Below, piece by piece: positions 49,601-61,824 of a DNA stretch of 64,000 nt. The notes under the pieces were generated by a model. The model saw nothing but the letters and a program-made list of their open reading frames with translations, was not told the DNA's origin and searched no databases. The DNA is taken from positions 1,746,243 through 1,810,242 of the forward strand of contig CP093829.1 of assembly GCA_033063855.1 (NCBI GenBank), given 5' to 3'. Source of the DNA: Smittia aterrima (taxonomy: Eukaryota; Arthropoda; Insecta; Diptera; Chironomidae). Both the position numbers and the translations under genes were made by a program. Numbering within the stretch: position 1 is the first letter of the stretch; the number at the start of each line of letters is the position of its first letter.

Positions 49601-50843
49601 TCAATTTGCTTTTGTAAATGGAGGGCACCTAAGGCGTCTTGTATTTTTTTTACTTCAAATTTTCCATTGAATCACAAAAAAAAATTGAGCACTAACTTTG
49701 CTATCAATCTCGTTCGTAAAACAAATTCTGCGGAAAGCTTGTTTTCATTTTGTTTTCAACGAATTCATGAAAGGTGTCTTAGAATTGTTTTCGTATTATT
49801 TTTCAGGGAATCGTCTCAAATGCAGAATCTTCAGAATCTTAATCCAAGAATTCCATGAATTTTTCTTCCATTAATTTTTTGTTGAGATTTTTCTATGACG
49901 AAAATTGGGAGCACTTCATCGTGGGAGTAGTCAACCTCCGCGAAAACTCGATAATCTTTCGATATCCGCCCATTTCATTCTTTCGCCTTTTTAATAATTT
50001 CTTCTTAGAATTCCTCGAAAAAATTCCTCATCATTGCTTAATCACAATTTTTAACAAAAATGTTTAATTAAACTCACCTATAACCGTGGCAAGTATAATA
50101 ATTCCTAACACAACAGCCGTTGTTATAACTTGAATGAAATAAATGGTTGTTTCAAACTGTGTCGTCTTGTAATCCTCGGTGTCGTTACCTGATACCTCCG
50201 TTTCATTATAATTATAAGAACTATTAAAATTATATAATCTAATCAAGTCATCACTAATATTTCTCAGTGTCTCATTGAATGTACTATTCTCGGCGCTACT
50301 TGAGCCATTAATTAGATTATTATTTACATCACTGATCGAGCAGATAACAATGTTGAGAAGCTTCTGCTCTGTGAAATCATTACAATCCACAAGACTACTT
50401 AGGACACTATCTGTGACACTATCTGTGGCGAAGTTACTTGTGCCATTCATTAACGTCTCGTTCATGGACGAGGTAGTCTGCGGTACACTTGAGAGATTCA
50501 TCATTTTAACATCATTCATCATGCTCGAACTCAAGTTACCGCCACTAGTGAGATCGAACTGCTGCGACGATTGATTAATTGATTGCTTGAGATTGTCTCG
50601 TGCATTCCCATGTGGTTTAAACGCTTCATGGAGTCGGGAGATGGGGGTCGTTGTTGTTGTTGATAGATCGAGATTTCTTGATGGCGCGACTGTCGATGAT
50701 GAGAATAATGAGAATTGTGTGAGGGCTGAGAGTAAATCATTCCAAAATGTCATGTTTCTTGATGACGCATGAAGTGACCAAGGCCAAGTTGATGATAAAT
50801 ATGTGACTGTTGCTCCCGCTGGTGTTGAAAACACTGGTGACAT
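40048..50843 (-). CDS. Class A biogenic-amine GPCR, 5-HT1-like (alternative: alpha2-adrenergic-like octopamine receptor)
   Basis: Five exons (50078-50843, 46400-46643, 45477-45771, 40965-41185, 40048-40636) with GT..AG introns join in phase to 2115 nt, 704 residues. Features: about 230-residue glycosylatable N-terminus, TM1 with GNVFVIAAILL, TM2 LSLAVADLLVA, TM3 with the amine-binding Asp in WTSSDVLCC, DRYW, TM4, GWKDP and VSQDIGYQIFATASSFYVP in TM5, a long third loop (about 180 residues), CWMPFF in TM6, LGYFNSTLNPILY in TM7, and a short basic tail with one Cys. This arrangement fits Gi-coupled 5-HT1 receptors; Ala at 5.42 and Ser at 5.46 also fit. Insect alpha2-like octopamine receptors share many motifs, so ligand is unsettled. 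It does not match insect 5-HT7 or tyramine receptors. Confidence 0.92.
40965..41185 (-). CDS. Amine receptor exon 4: third intracellular loop with polyglutamine
   Basis: A 221-nt exon not captured by a start-to-stop frame. The acceptor accctttag joins RQQ in phase 0 to ANVQTSDKTRKAK, runs through seven consecutive Gln (CAG/CAA mix) and KKQMPVMPGG, and ends VVAVIGRP across donor GTAAGT into exon 5 LPTISEA. The VIGRPLPTISE junction resembles what I recall of insect 5-HT1/octopamine receptor third loops, supporting the exon. 221 is not a multiple of 3, so skipping it would break the frame. Confidence 0.82.
41186..45476 (-). other. Amine receptor intron 3 (4.3 kb)
   Basis: Between the TM5 exon and the third-loop exon. 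No exon in phase could be recognised inside; open frames such as 43906-44247 and 44610-45005 (plus strand) have no recognisable similarity. Contains a short TG microsatellite near 44836. An alternative third-loop exon cannot be excluded. Confidence 0.65.
44836..44851. repeat. (TG)8 microsatellite
   Basis: Eight perfect TG units followed by a purine-rich stretch (GGGAGTCGAGAGGAGGAAG). Lies in the third intron of the amine receptor. Confidence 0.85.
45477..45771 (-). CDS. Amine receptor exon 3: DRYW, TM4, ECL2, TM5
   Basis: Acceptor ctcgcgcag completes Arg of DRYW. Encodes YWAVTDIDYAHQRTAKRI, TM4 (VILWILSFLVSIAPMLGW), the ECL2 cysteine in YECLVSQD, TM5 with Pro, and the basic RKRIRKRQQ start of the third loop, ending CAACAG before GTAAAT. 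Confidence 0.92.
45772..46399 (-). other. Amine receptor intron 2 (628 bp)
   Basis: Splits the DRY arginine codon. AT-rich, with no feature recognised inside. Confidence 0.75.
46400..46643 (-). CDS. Amine receptor exon 2: TM1 end, TM2, TM3
   Basis: Acceptor ttttgcag then GAAATGTATTTG. Encodes NVFVIAAILLEKNLQSVANY, TM2, WKLGPELCDMW (extracellular loop 1 and the conserved TM3 Cys) and TM3 to LVAIALDR, ending inside the DRY arginine codon before GTAAGA. Confidence 0.92.
46644..50077 (-). other. Amine receptor intron 1 (3.4 kb)
   Basis: Interrupts TM1 at the Gly of VIGN. No gene or exon recognised. A compositionally distinct segment at about 49120-49240 is listed separately. Confidence 0.7.
49120..49240. 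promoter_or_regulatory. Candidate regulatory island D in receptor intron 1
   Basis: Contains GGTCATTATTAAG, GCATAATTAAATATG and GATTATGAATTAG, a dense run of TAAT/ATTA words ending in a GC-rich purine stretch. Placement in the first intron of a neural-type receptor makes an enhancer plausible; this is inference. Confidence 0.25.
50078..50843 (-). CDS. Amine receptor exon 1: extracellular N-terminus and start of TM1
   Basis: The first in-frame ATG is at 50841-50843 (context TTACAATG). An in-frame TGA lies upstream at 50865-50867. It encodes MSPVFSTP..., a Ser/Thr/Asn-rich ectodomain with 13 N-x-S/T sequons and no obvious cleavable signal peptide, then VITTAVVLGIIILATVI of TM1. Ends ATAG before donor GTGAGT; the split Gly codon is completed in exon 2. 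Confidence 0.9.
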
Positions 50844-50875
50844 TGTAAGCAACTCATGTGACTGTCATTTTTCAT
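50750..50875 (-). other. Upstream ORF overlapping the amine receptor start codon
   Basis: ATG at 50873-50875 opens a 41-codon frame ending TGA at 50750-50752, in a different frame from the receptor and overlapping its start codon by about 90 nt. If this stretch is in the mature 5' UTR, it would reduce initiation at the receptor ATG. The encoded peptide (Gln/His-rich) has no known similarity. Confidence 0.45.
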
Positions 50876-53800
50876 GCTTCCAGGCCGCCTCTCTCACGCT
50901 TTCACTCTTTACTCCTCCTCGCTCCCATGACTCGAATTGATATCTGACAATTTCCTTTGCCGACTTTTTTGCTTTTTATTCTTTTATCTCTTTCGCCTTT
51001 TGATCATCAATCTCTTGTGTGATTCATGAATAGCTAACTAACAAACTGTCGACAACTCATTAGTCTCTCGTTCTCTCTGAAGTCTCGTTCTGTTCACTCG
51101 ATTAGACGACGTGAAGTGAGCTTTTTCTTATTTCTTTTCGAATCAGCTTTTCAAAAGAGTTCTTGTTGATGTCATCACTCCTTTACTGTGTGATTGCAGT
51201 TCTGCAAGCATAAAAAAGAAATCATGATTAAGCTTTTGAGTTTCAAAATTCAATAAATGTTCTAGGAAGGAGTAATAAAGCTTTTGATTCAATATTTGAT
51301 CACTTAACGTTATTAAATCAAAAGCTTCATAAAACAAAGCTCGTTACGGAATTTTCCATTTATGAGAAACTTTATTTGCTGATTTTACTGAAAACTCTCG
51401 TTAGAAATGAAGCTCGTATTTACTAATCCGTCATCACGTTTCGATTGAAGTGCACTTATGATTTGTTTGTGTAAAACTCTTCTCAATGAACGGCACTCAC
51501 TCTCTTTCAATTTCGAATCATTTAATATTGACGGCAATCATCATTCGATCGCACATTGTTTTCCAAGGAAATTACTTCTGTCATCCTCGGACATGAACTC
51601 AAGTGTGAATAATGAGTTTGATGTGAGAAATAACTGTGAGAAATTCTTGTTTATTTTTCTATCAAAAGACTCTTCAATCATCTAAGTTATAGCATTTTTG
51701 ATAAAAATAAATTCATCTCGAGAGATCGTGAAGGGAAAAATAAAATAAAATTCCACATCTGGAAGAGTTGTGGAAAGCTAAATGAGATCATTAAGCTTGA
51801 ATTTCCCTCAAGGAAAAATGATTCAGTGTGCAGCGTGAAAAGCAGAAATGATTTCTCTTTCGTGAAGATTAGTTGAGAGTCGAGGAAAAAAAAATTTCGC
51901 GTTGTTTACTCGAGAAAATCAATTTTTCAACAAATCGGCTTCATATAAATTAAATTTTGACTTCTTACATTTAATCAAGCCGTAGAGTTTTCAAAATGTT
52001 TTCACAGCTCAATGCTTGAGACGAATGGAATCGATTTATCCTTGAAAAGTGCAGCTGTGAATTTTGAAATGTTTACACATTTCTCCAATAATTGAGAAGT
52101 TTGAGGATTTTTCCAGAACTCTACAACATCAGCTCGTGTTTCTGGTTTGCGAATAGTTTTCAATTACATTTAAATATTTTTAGAATATCAATTAAGCTCG
52201 TTTGCGGTTTGAGACAAAGTTTTCATGTGAGCGACTTCAATTTAATTTAGCGAACGAAATTTAATCAGTTCACTTGCGTGTTCAGTGGATTGATGTGGTT
52301 TTGACGCGTCGATTATAATTAAAACTTTCCTGCGGAGGAATTTGATTTCATGTCAAAGTGTCTGAAGTGTTGAACTTGAGAATAGTTCTCGAGTTCTAAT
52401 CGAATCATCAGCGCTCAAAATCGTATTTGTATTCATGAATTCACGCGAGACATAAAATATTTTCGTCACTCTTTCTGTCAAATCACGTGAAAGACGTCAA
52501 CGGGGTCGTTTCCCGAGAACTTACGTTCAACAACAATTTTCACATCAAACTTTCATACGGAAGCTTCGAATTGAACGCGTCTTATAAAAAAGATTCTCTT
52601 CGATCATCCCGACAATCAAATTCATATCACGAAGCGCTTCAGCATGTTTGCTTGCTTATCGACAAAATCGCTTTTCTGTTTTCATTCTTTGCCGTCACAA
52701 AATGTGCGAGTTCATTACTTCACGACGAAAATTGAATTGTCATTTTGATTGCTCAGCTCGTGATTCGATTCTTATCGACATCATCGCTTTACGATGGAAA
52801 ATGCAAGTAGGTAAGTTAACTTAAGTGTTTCATAATACAATTTCTAATCGATCATCAAGATTGAATTTACCATTTTATTCTCGATTTAATCCCAAGTTCA
52901 CTAGTTCCATTACGACAATCTCCTCGATGAATGGCAAAACTTTAAAATTTTCTGTCTTTAGCACATTTTTCACTTGAAGCCAACCTGTTCTTATCTTCCG
53001 AATGGAGAGAGACTTGCACTTTATTCAAGGCTCGAGCACAAAGAGATTTTCATTTTCGCATTCATCCAGCTTTATTGCTGGAACGATTCTTGACTTATCA
53101 TTGTCTTTTTCTTCGCTATCAAGAGCAGCATCGCATCAGAATGCGAGGCAGGAAAATGTTTTATACGCTGTTGATTTATTTCTCTTTTATATCCACATTT
53201 ATCTCGTTTCGTTTCGCGTGCGAGAAACTTTCATCAAAAGCAGAGTAAATCTTTTTTTTGTTTCATCGGCGGCTTCGAAATAAACACTTTATCACGCACG
53301 CACGCACACAACCACTTTGCTCTTTCAGTGAGGTCGAGGCTCTTCTCCAAATCTTTGTGAGATTTTCATTTTCACGAATCAAATCCTTGCCTTAAACTCT
53401 TTCGTCTCGCTTCATCGAGTCGAACCTTGTTAGAGCCTCCTTACTCCACTAAAGCTTTTGGCTTTGCTAAGCCGTTGTCGTCGCGAAACTTTTAAATTAA
53501 ACGACAAACCAAAACGAAGGAAATTAAAAAGTTTTTAAATCTCTTTTAAGTCAATTTCCTTTTTGTGTGTGCCGCGCTTAGAGCTCCGTTCAAATCCACG
53601 TCTAGCGAAGTTAAGAGAAAAAACTAAACTGAACTTCAATCTACGATAGATGCCTTGATTGCGCTGAAAGCTTCCACAAAGCAACAGACGTCAATCGAAA
53701 CGTTGAAGCTGCGCACGAGCAATGTTGAATGTTTCATCGTTTCACTTCAAGTGAACCTTGAAAAAAAAGCGTTTCGAGTGTTGCGGGTGGACTAGAATGA

Positions 53801-56329
53801 TTTTCCGCGGATGAAAATTCACGTAAAATTTTATCTTGAAAACAACGCCGGGTTTCGATTTCACTGTTAAGACTTCCCGGAAGGGGTTGAATGACAATTT
53901 TCATCGAACAGAGATCTTAAGCTCTTGTTACCCGCTTTCACATATTTCCGTATAAAAAAGCTTTAAAGCACGAGCCAGCTACTCGAGGAAAATTTGTGTA
54001 AACATTTCCGCTCTGATAAGCTCTGAGCAAGCACATGAGATACGATGGGAATATTATGACCATGAGTAGGCAAGTTTTTCGCATTTAATTAAGAGTCGCC
54101 ATACTCCACAGGGTGACATTTTATGGGAATCCCTTTTCGAAATGAGTTTAATTGGAAAATAGCTCACAATGGTGCCATCCAAATTTCCTTTTTTGAGAAA
54201 AAAAAATCTCATTAAATTTAAACGACAAAATGGTTTAAAAACAAACCAAGTCATCCTTCAAGTCTACCTCGATAAATAAATAAATTATCGCTTGAACATT
54301 AAATGTTTTTGTTTTTGCAAAGTTCAGCTTTTCTCCTGGCTTGAGAGAAACACTAGAGCTTGTCAAAAAATCTTCATGCAATCTAGAAGTTTAAAAGCAT
54401 TTCCACTCAATTGTTTACGTCTTAAATAATTTAAACCGATAGATCGAGAAAACTGTCGATGAGAAAAGAAAAGCTTCTAAAATAGAGAACAGAACGTTTG
54501 CTCTGAAACTAAACGTTCGAAAGCTTTTAGTTTTCTCTTCTCGCTCGAAGCTACTACACATGAGCTTAACAATCGTGAATAAATGAAGTAGAAATGATAA
54601 AGTGCGCACAGAAATGAAATGGCATAAATTATTTAGTTGAGGGCCTTCTCTTCTCTGTTCTCCCATCTTACGCAAGGAGCATGATTGTAATTTAAAGCCA
54701 TTCATGTTGTGTTATTGACTGCGATTAATGAAACGTAAAAGCAAGAACGAGAGAAAATGCTAAGAGTTAAGTGGCATGGGAAGCGTAAAAGAAGGAACGA
54801 AATGAAACGGACGATTAAATAATTTATGAAGACGAAGGGTGACAATCCCTCGACTGACTTTTTGACGGACGAAAGGAGCACAATGACGAGCACACAGGAT
54901 TCAATCTCAGCTCTACTAAAATTGTTCATTGTTGGAAGCTGATACGAAAGGGAATTTCAGTATCTTTAAGCTTCACATGTAATCAAAATATGGCAACTGC
55001 TCTTGATGATTCCCCATTGTTCGCTTGATAATGGAATATCAAGTGATAGTCTTTCACATCTCACAAAGCAGTCGCTTCAATGTATGACGAAGCGATGGAA
55101 CGAGTTGCTGATTCATTTGAGCATTCAAGATGGAACGAATGAGATAAAGCGATGCATCAATAGGTGATGACGAGCCATTACATTTGATTTCAGTTAATGA
55201 CATAAGCTTTGAAGCTCAACAACATCTGATGAGATTTGAAATCATTTTCGTTGTGCTTGCATTCATGTAAAGAGAAAACCCTCGAGGCTCTTACGTGTAT
55301 CAAATGCAAAATGTTAAGTCAGGAGCTCGAAATTAATTTTTTCATCGTTCAGTTCATGAAAAGCTCTTCGAGTCAAAGTTTGGTTAAATCCCTGGCTCAG
55401 AAGCATCGCCTGAAGTTGAAATCCATTTTCGCAGTGAACTGAAGAGAAAGAAACCGAAAAAATTTAAAGTAAACAAAATGAGAAGAATAAAACGAAATCA
55501 AGGATCAAATTAAGTTACCTCGTGCATTAAATGAATGTAAATTCTTTTGACAACAGAATTATGAAAACGAGAGGGAAAAAAAGCTTAATGAGTTTTCATT
55601 AAAAACTTTCCCGCAAAAAAAATGATTTTTTCCGAAACAAAGAATTTCAGATTTTGTGGTTAACGAACGAGACAAAATTCGCTTATTCAAATTGTTTCTT
55701 TGCGTCTGATAAAAATTTCCGTAATGAGAAGAAAAACCTTTTCACCTCTTCAACCATTTCCCTTCAATCAACGACCAGCGATTACGTTTTAATTTATTCC
55801 AATTTATTTCTTATTCCCTCAAAATTGAGGCTCGATTGTTCACAGATGAAGAAAATCGAAAATGATAATTTTTCTCACATCGAAAATGTTTTTGCCTTCA
55901 AGCAACAACCGGATTAATTTTATTTCAATTTTTTATTCCTTAGACAACATTTCCGAATCGAAGAAACAATTTGTTTATTCAAATTTATGCATTGACATGC
56001 TGATATATTCCGATACATGATAAATGTTGCTCCGAATAAATTTCTTCTTCAAATTAATTAAATCGTTTAATCTTCAAGGCTTCCATCCTTTTCAAACCTG
56101 AATCAACAAAAACATTAAAGGAAATGAATGTAAAATTTGTTAGAAATGTTAGAACTCAATGGCAAAGAATAATGAGGATTCATCAAAGAAAGTGAAAACT
56201 TGACTTAAGCATCGTAAACTGAGCAGAGGAGCTCATTCAAAATGAACATGATTTAATCATCTTTGTAATACTTGTAATCGGATATAAACTTCAATGTCTT
56301 AATTAAGAACTTTTTGAGAATATTGAACG

Positions 56330-56560
56330 TCAAATACCTCATAACAATAATCACATTATCACCTAAGGCGAATAATCAAAGCTCGAGCACTCCTATAAAT
56401 TTGTAGATGCATTGACGCGTGTTATCTCATAAGCTTCAAGCAAGAATGTGACAGCACTAATCATGTCAATAGACTTGCTCGCATGTTTACCCTAAAATAA
56501 ATTATTAATAACATATGACGACTGCGAGCATTATGTGATCGTATCTTCGTAGTCTCTGAG
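56330..56560. promoter_or_regulatory. Candidate regulatory island E
   Basis: Low-homopolymer segment containing AATAATCACATTATCACC, AATAATCAAAG and AAATAAATTATTAATAACATA, with ATTA/TAAT words and a GATA-type core (TTATC). About 5.5 kb upstream of the receptor start. Function inferred only. Confidence 0.2.
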
Positions 56561-59500
56561 CGATTAGATTGTAAAGGTTCTTTTCATCAACTCGAAAATC
56601 AGTCGTAATCCTTCGTTTAGAGTTATGATTTCTACTCTCTCTCTCTCCCTATTGAAATGATTCAATAAATTCATGAGGGAAAATCGTTCTAAAAATTCAT
56701 CCTTTCGTTTTAAAAATATTTTTGGTTGCTGCTTCTGCTTCCTTTCTACCTCAAAAATCCAATTTGGCTCAATATTCAATAAAGAAAGAGATGATTTCAT
56801 TCCAGAGCCTTTTCCTTTCTCCCCTTTTTCGATTTTCTTTCCGAGTATGTGATTTCGTCAACCATGAATTCATAAATGGCTCAATGGAATGTTGTTGATG
56901 ATTTCTGAATTATACGGCTTCTAATTCTCAGTTAACTCGGCTCGAGAAAAGCTCATTGAGAATCAAATTTCGCTTTACTCGGAATTCCTTTAAATGTTGT
57001 CAAGGAGCTTGTCGATTAATAATTCAAGAATGCGTGAGAAAATCGCAGAACTTATTAATAATTCATGAATATTTCGGCTCAGAATTAGAAACAAAAGAGT
57101 TTCTTGCTATCGATTTCATTGAACTCTCTTCGTTATGGAAATTGGAGAAAATGCATCAACGAAAAGCTCATCCTTCGAATCAATGTTTATGCAACTTTAC
57201 GACTACTAACTAAATATGATCCTGAAAAGCTTTTAACAGTTTCGTGTTACATTCGCTTCGACAGACGAATGCAATGAAAAAGTTTTCTATTTGCCAGCAA
57301 GAAGCCATAACATTTCACTAAATTGAATTCAATTTGAAAGCATCTCCGACAAGTTCGGTTGATGGAAGGGAGAACGAGAAAGTTTTATGATGCTATTGTT
57401 CTTTCGAAAACCAGCGAACGGTTCATTTTGATGTCGAGAAGCGAAGTGCACATCAGTTGCAGAGCTTAAAATGTCAAAAATTTATGTTGCACCAAACACA
57501 ACTTTTTATGTTAGTGGAAGTAGATCAATATGTGAATGGAATCATCATAAAGCGGAGAGTGTTAATAAGTTATAAACTAAAACGTTGCTGCTCGCATTGG
57601 AAAATATCTTTGAAGCTTTCCCTTCACATCCAGACGACGGAAAGTTTACCTTTAGTTGCGGCATTAAATGTAATTTATGTGATGAACTGGCATTATTTCA
57701 TACTTTTTGATTTTTAATGCTTTGTTTTCTCGAAGCTTGCGGCGACCAGAGAGACGACTGAGCGGAGAACATAAATCAAGCTCGTAAACTTCTCTACCAC
57801 ACTTTAGTTTACTTTGAAGTTATTTTTCGGAGAATTTTCTGCCAGATGAACAACAAGAAATTTATGTGAACGGAAATAAGAGTTAATCACAAATCCATAA
57901 GAGAAACTTTTTCGGAGAACAATGTCGCGTCAGTTTTCAATCACGAATTGCATTGTTGAAAACTTTCAAAGCTCAGCTTTGTTATCCGATATTTGAACAG
58001 TTCATATTCAAGGACGAAATGTGGTTGGCAAAGTAAAGTGAACTCAACCTCTCGCGTCACAATAAACAGTTAGTCAATCCAACTTTCTACCTCTCAACTC
58101 ATTTCACTTCCCTCAAAGTCACTTAACAGAAACTTGTTATGATTAATGGACGAACTCATTAAAATTGTTCATGTTTCATTATGTTTCGTTTTATGTTAAG
58201 CGTTTCTAGATTTCTCCAAAAAAAAATGTAACAAGAAGAATGGGAAAGAATATCCGCGACGGGAAAACGTTAGCGTGAAGCAAACATTTCCGCTTAAATC
58301 ATAAATCATGAGAGTCACGTGATCTTTCCCTTCTGGCGAAAGAAATGAAGTGAGACAAACTGTTTTAACACAACAGAACTGATTCCAAAGAATAAAGCCA
58401 TAAAAAAGGCATAAAGAAGCTCCACCAGAGAGAAAGAAAGACAGAGAGGAAGAAGGCCGACAAGGAGGAATATGAAAATTTCCCATCGAGTTGGCAAATA
58501 TCCAGAGATGGAGAGGCGGAAAGGGGTGGATGTCTTGCAAGGAGATGAATGTGGTGAGCAGAGCATTATAAGCTCGGGTGGCGTAAAGATATTTAAACAG
58601 TTTCGGCATGAAAGCGTTGACGCTTGAAGGGTTTGAGAAGGAGATGATTTAAAATCCCAAAGCGAAGTTTGATGGTTTCAGTTTTCATCGTTAAATGACG
58701 CAGCATGAGAAGTTTTACCGAGAATTGTCATTTAAAAGTGACATCGCCAATCAAAACTCGTTCGGCTGCAAGCAAAGCTTTTCAGAGACGTCTCTGTGAC
58801 AACCTCGTTGAATGACACCTCGTTCGTTCGCTCGCTTGTGAAGCGTGAAGAAATAATAAAATTGTTTCGAAACAAGTTTAGAACTCTTGTTCATACTTAA
58901 ATCTGATTATATTCCCGTTTTCTCAAACGACTCAGGCTCAATCATCAATTCGCTTTATTCAAAGCGTCGTGTTTACAATAAAGAAATGTTTCCTCCTTCG
59001 CTCGGGTTTATGACGTCAAACGATGTAATCTTGACTGTGAATTTATGATCCCCATTCTCGTTAAATCAATTTTATTCGAAATCGGGGCAGATATTAAAAT
59101 GAAAAATGTGTTGTGGTTGATGACCAGTGGACACAGCAATCGCTTCTCTTAAGAGACTTGCCTTCAAATTTCAATCAATATTTCAAGCGATACGAGGCTT
59201 GTAGATCGAAACTAATAGATTTATACTTGATGGATTCAATAAAACTTTCCCCTCTATCGATAAACGAGAACACCAGCCGGGGTTATTTGCAAACAACATT
59301 GAGAAACTTTCTTCAAGCTGTGATGGAAGCTCATTTATTCGGAAACTTCCCTTCACTGCTGTAATTAATTTTGATCAATAAATAACCCCAACTGATATCT
59401 CGTCGGTCGGTAAAAGCGAAAGTTTTTTTTGTTTCTGGTTCAGACTGATAACATTGGGATTCTGTGTTCACTCTCATCTGACAGCGAAAGCTTTTCCTTC

Positions 59501-60229
59501 TCTCTCTCACTCACTCTTCCCATTTCCTCCTCTCGCTCGCAACTCACTCGCCCCGAGGAAGAATTTTTCAATTAAAACTCTTTGTCTTTACATCGCCAAT
59601 TTATTCCATCAAGCTGCTCGCTTTTATCGATGCTAATAAAATCTAACGGGACGAGGCTGAACGATAACAACACATCACATTACGTTTGCATAATCGTCTT
59701 AAACAAAAGCACTCGTAGACAACTAGCGATACAAAGTCACAGATATTTTCCAGTCGAGAAAGAGGGGGAAAAACTGCTTGACAAACTTTATTCACACATT
59801 ACGAGCGTGTAGTTACATATCGCTTTGGGACCAGTTTGGATCTAACAAATTCAAAAGTAGAATTTCCAATAAATTGCTTCGAGCTCTGGGTGAGAGAACT
59901 TTGAATGGAAATAACTTTTTGTTACGTCACTTCCTTCGTGTCCCGTATCAAGTGATAGTTGACACTCAATTTCGAGCTAAAGTTTAATTAATTCTGATGA
60001 ATTGTTTGCCACACTGGAAATCTGAAAACAAGCTTTACCTTGAATATATTATCCCATTACTTTTTACAGCACGATATTTACTAAATCATTGTTTAATCCT
60101 ATTAAAGTTACCAGGACCTCTTATCAGATTTATTTTATCGGCGTTCTTCTTCTTGTCTCTCAAAAACAAACGAGGGAGTCTGTGCTTCCTGCGTGTTGTT
60201 TGAGTTATACGAGTTGAGAGGAAAGGGCT

Positions 60230-60430
60230 GCGTAGTCACAGCGTCGCCATTGTTTTTACGCCCAAAAATAGCTCAAATCTCCTTTTCTTCTGGCGGCGGA
60301 GAATTAATGAAGGGTTTCATATAATGTTACGTGATAAAAATAAGTAGAATTATTAAATGTTGTGTTTTATGTGACCAAGACACACTGCTCTAGGGCCTGT
60401 GACCCAGAAAAAAGGGAACGAACATTGCAA
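60230..60430. promoter_or_regulatory. Candidate regulatory island F
   Basis: Contains CCCAAAAATAGC (MEF2/SRF-like), TTACGTGATAAAAATAAG and GTTTTATGTGACC followed by GGGCCTGTGACCC. The two TGTGACC copies about 30 bp apart may be a nuclear-receptor or similar half-site pair. Inference from words only. Confidence 0.2.
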
Positions 60431-61824
60431 ATGTCTTTTGATGAGAAGCCAAACAATGTTCCTGCTCCCTGAACTTTTTCTTTTTGTGTTATTGCTTCGT
60501 TTTTAATCATTTGCTATTAAATCGAGATTATAATGCGAAATTGATTCATGACTTATTTTTATCGTCGACAGGAAAAAAATAACAATTTTTCTCTCTTATT
60601 ATGAAGAAACCGTTTATGATGTTTCGTAATTAGAAATGTTATTAAACGTGGAAGTGCTCGGCTAGCAAGAAGAGCTTTCAATACAAAGAAATTTTTCTCG
60701 AGAGAGAGAAAGATCTTTTACGAAAAGCAGTCGGGAGAAAAAAAAGGGTAAAGCGCTTATCTCGTGAACCAGATGGTGAAGCAAGAAAAGAAGTTGAAGC
60801 GACAGTCGTTTTGGGAAATTTTAAACTTTTTTTTCGCATTCGAGTGCCTTTTTAGCTTTGCGTGTCAAGCACAAAACTTGTTCAATAAGGAACACAACAA
60901 AAGCCGCTTTGAAAAGCTCCTTCCGCTTCGTTCTTACCTGATTAATTGAATTAACCGTCAGCAGGCGCAGGTGTGCACAAAAATTCATTTAATAAATCGA
61001 AACTCGGAGTTTCTTTTCCTTTCTGCTCCTTTCCGTACCTAATCCATTTGCGAGTGATGAAAATAAATTGAGGTTTGCAGAAGAGAAAAACGTGATTAAT
61101 AGAACGAAAAGGTAGAAAGCTTCCTTCGTTTCATTAAATATCTAAATATCCCTAAAGAAAGTTTAAAATGTCATAAGCAAAGAAGACTCTTATTTTATTA
61201 AAATTGAGATAAAGGAACAGGAGCCTTTATGCCTTCATTCGACGCACCTTAAAATGGATTTTAAATCGAGCTTTGAGAGAAAAGCTCTAAAATAAAACCG
61301 CAAACGCTTTGATATTTCGTAATCCGCACGACCTTTCTCTTTGTTGATAGTTTTTTTCTTTCTTCAATTCAAAAGCCAAAAGATTTTGTTCAGAGATTGA
61401 ATGAAATCCTTTGTGGATCAAATTCCATCGAATAATCAAAAAACATTGTTATCAAACACTGCCTCATAGATTTCCATGGATGTAAGCTTCAAGCTTTGTG
61501 CTCTTTGATGTTTTTTTTCTCCAATCTTAAAACAGCTTTCCCACTCTCCTCATTTGGTTTTCAAAAGTCCTTTTGAAAAACAAAATGAATCAACTTTTTC
61601 CCCTCCAACAAAAACGAAAAGCCGAAATTTTCTTTTTCATTTGTTTACTTTCTCAATTGAATGTTTTGAATAAAATATGAAGCGAGGACTCAGCGACACC
61701 TGATATGTAATTAAGATGAAGTCAAAAAAAGAACATAAACAGGAATGATGAATTGAATGTTTCGCAAGAAAGTTGTTTAAATATTGAAATTTAATACTTC
61801 TACTCGCGAATTGTTGACAAACCT

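Noticed and set aside
53580..53620. GTTCAAATCC string resembling a tRNA B box
   Set aside because: No matching A box or cloverleaf stems at the proper distances. No tRNA gene was supported anywhere in the window.
58196..58609. 137-codon minus-strand hydrophobic frame
   Set aside because: Composition reflects pyrimidine runs (Phe/Leu/Ser). It overlaps another frame of similar nature at 58315-58566 and matches no known membrane protein pattern.
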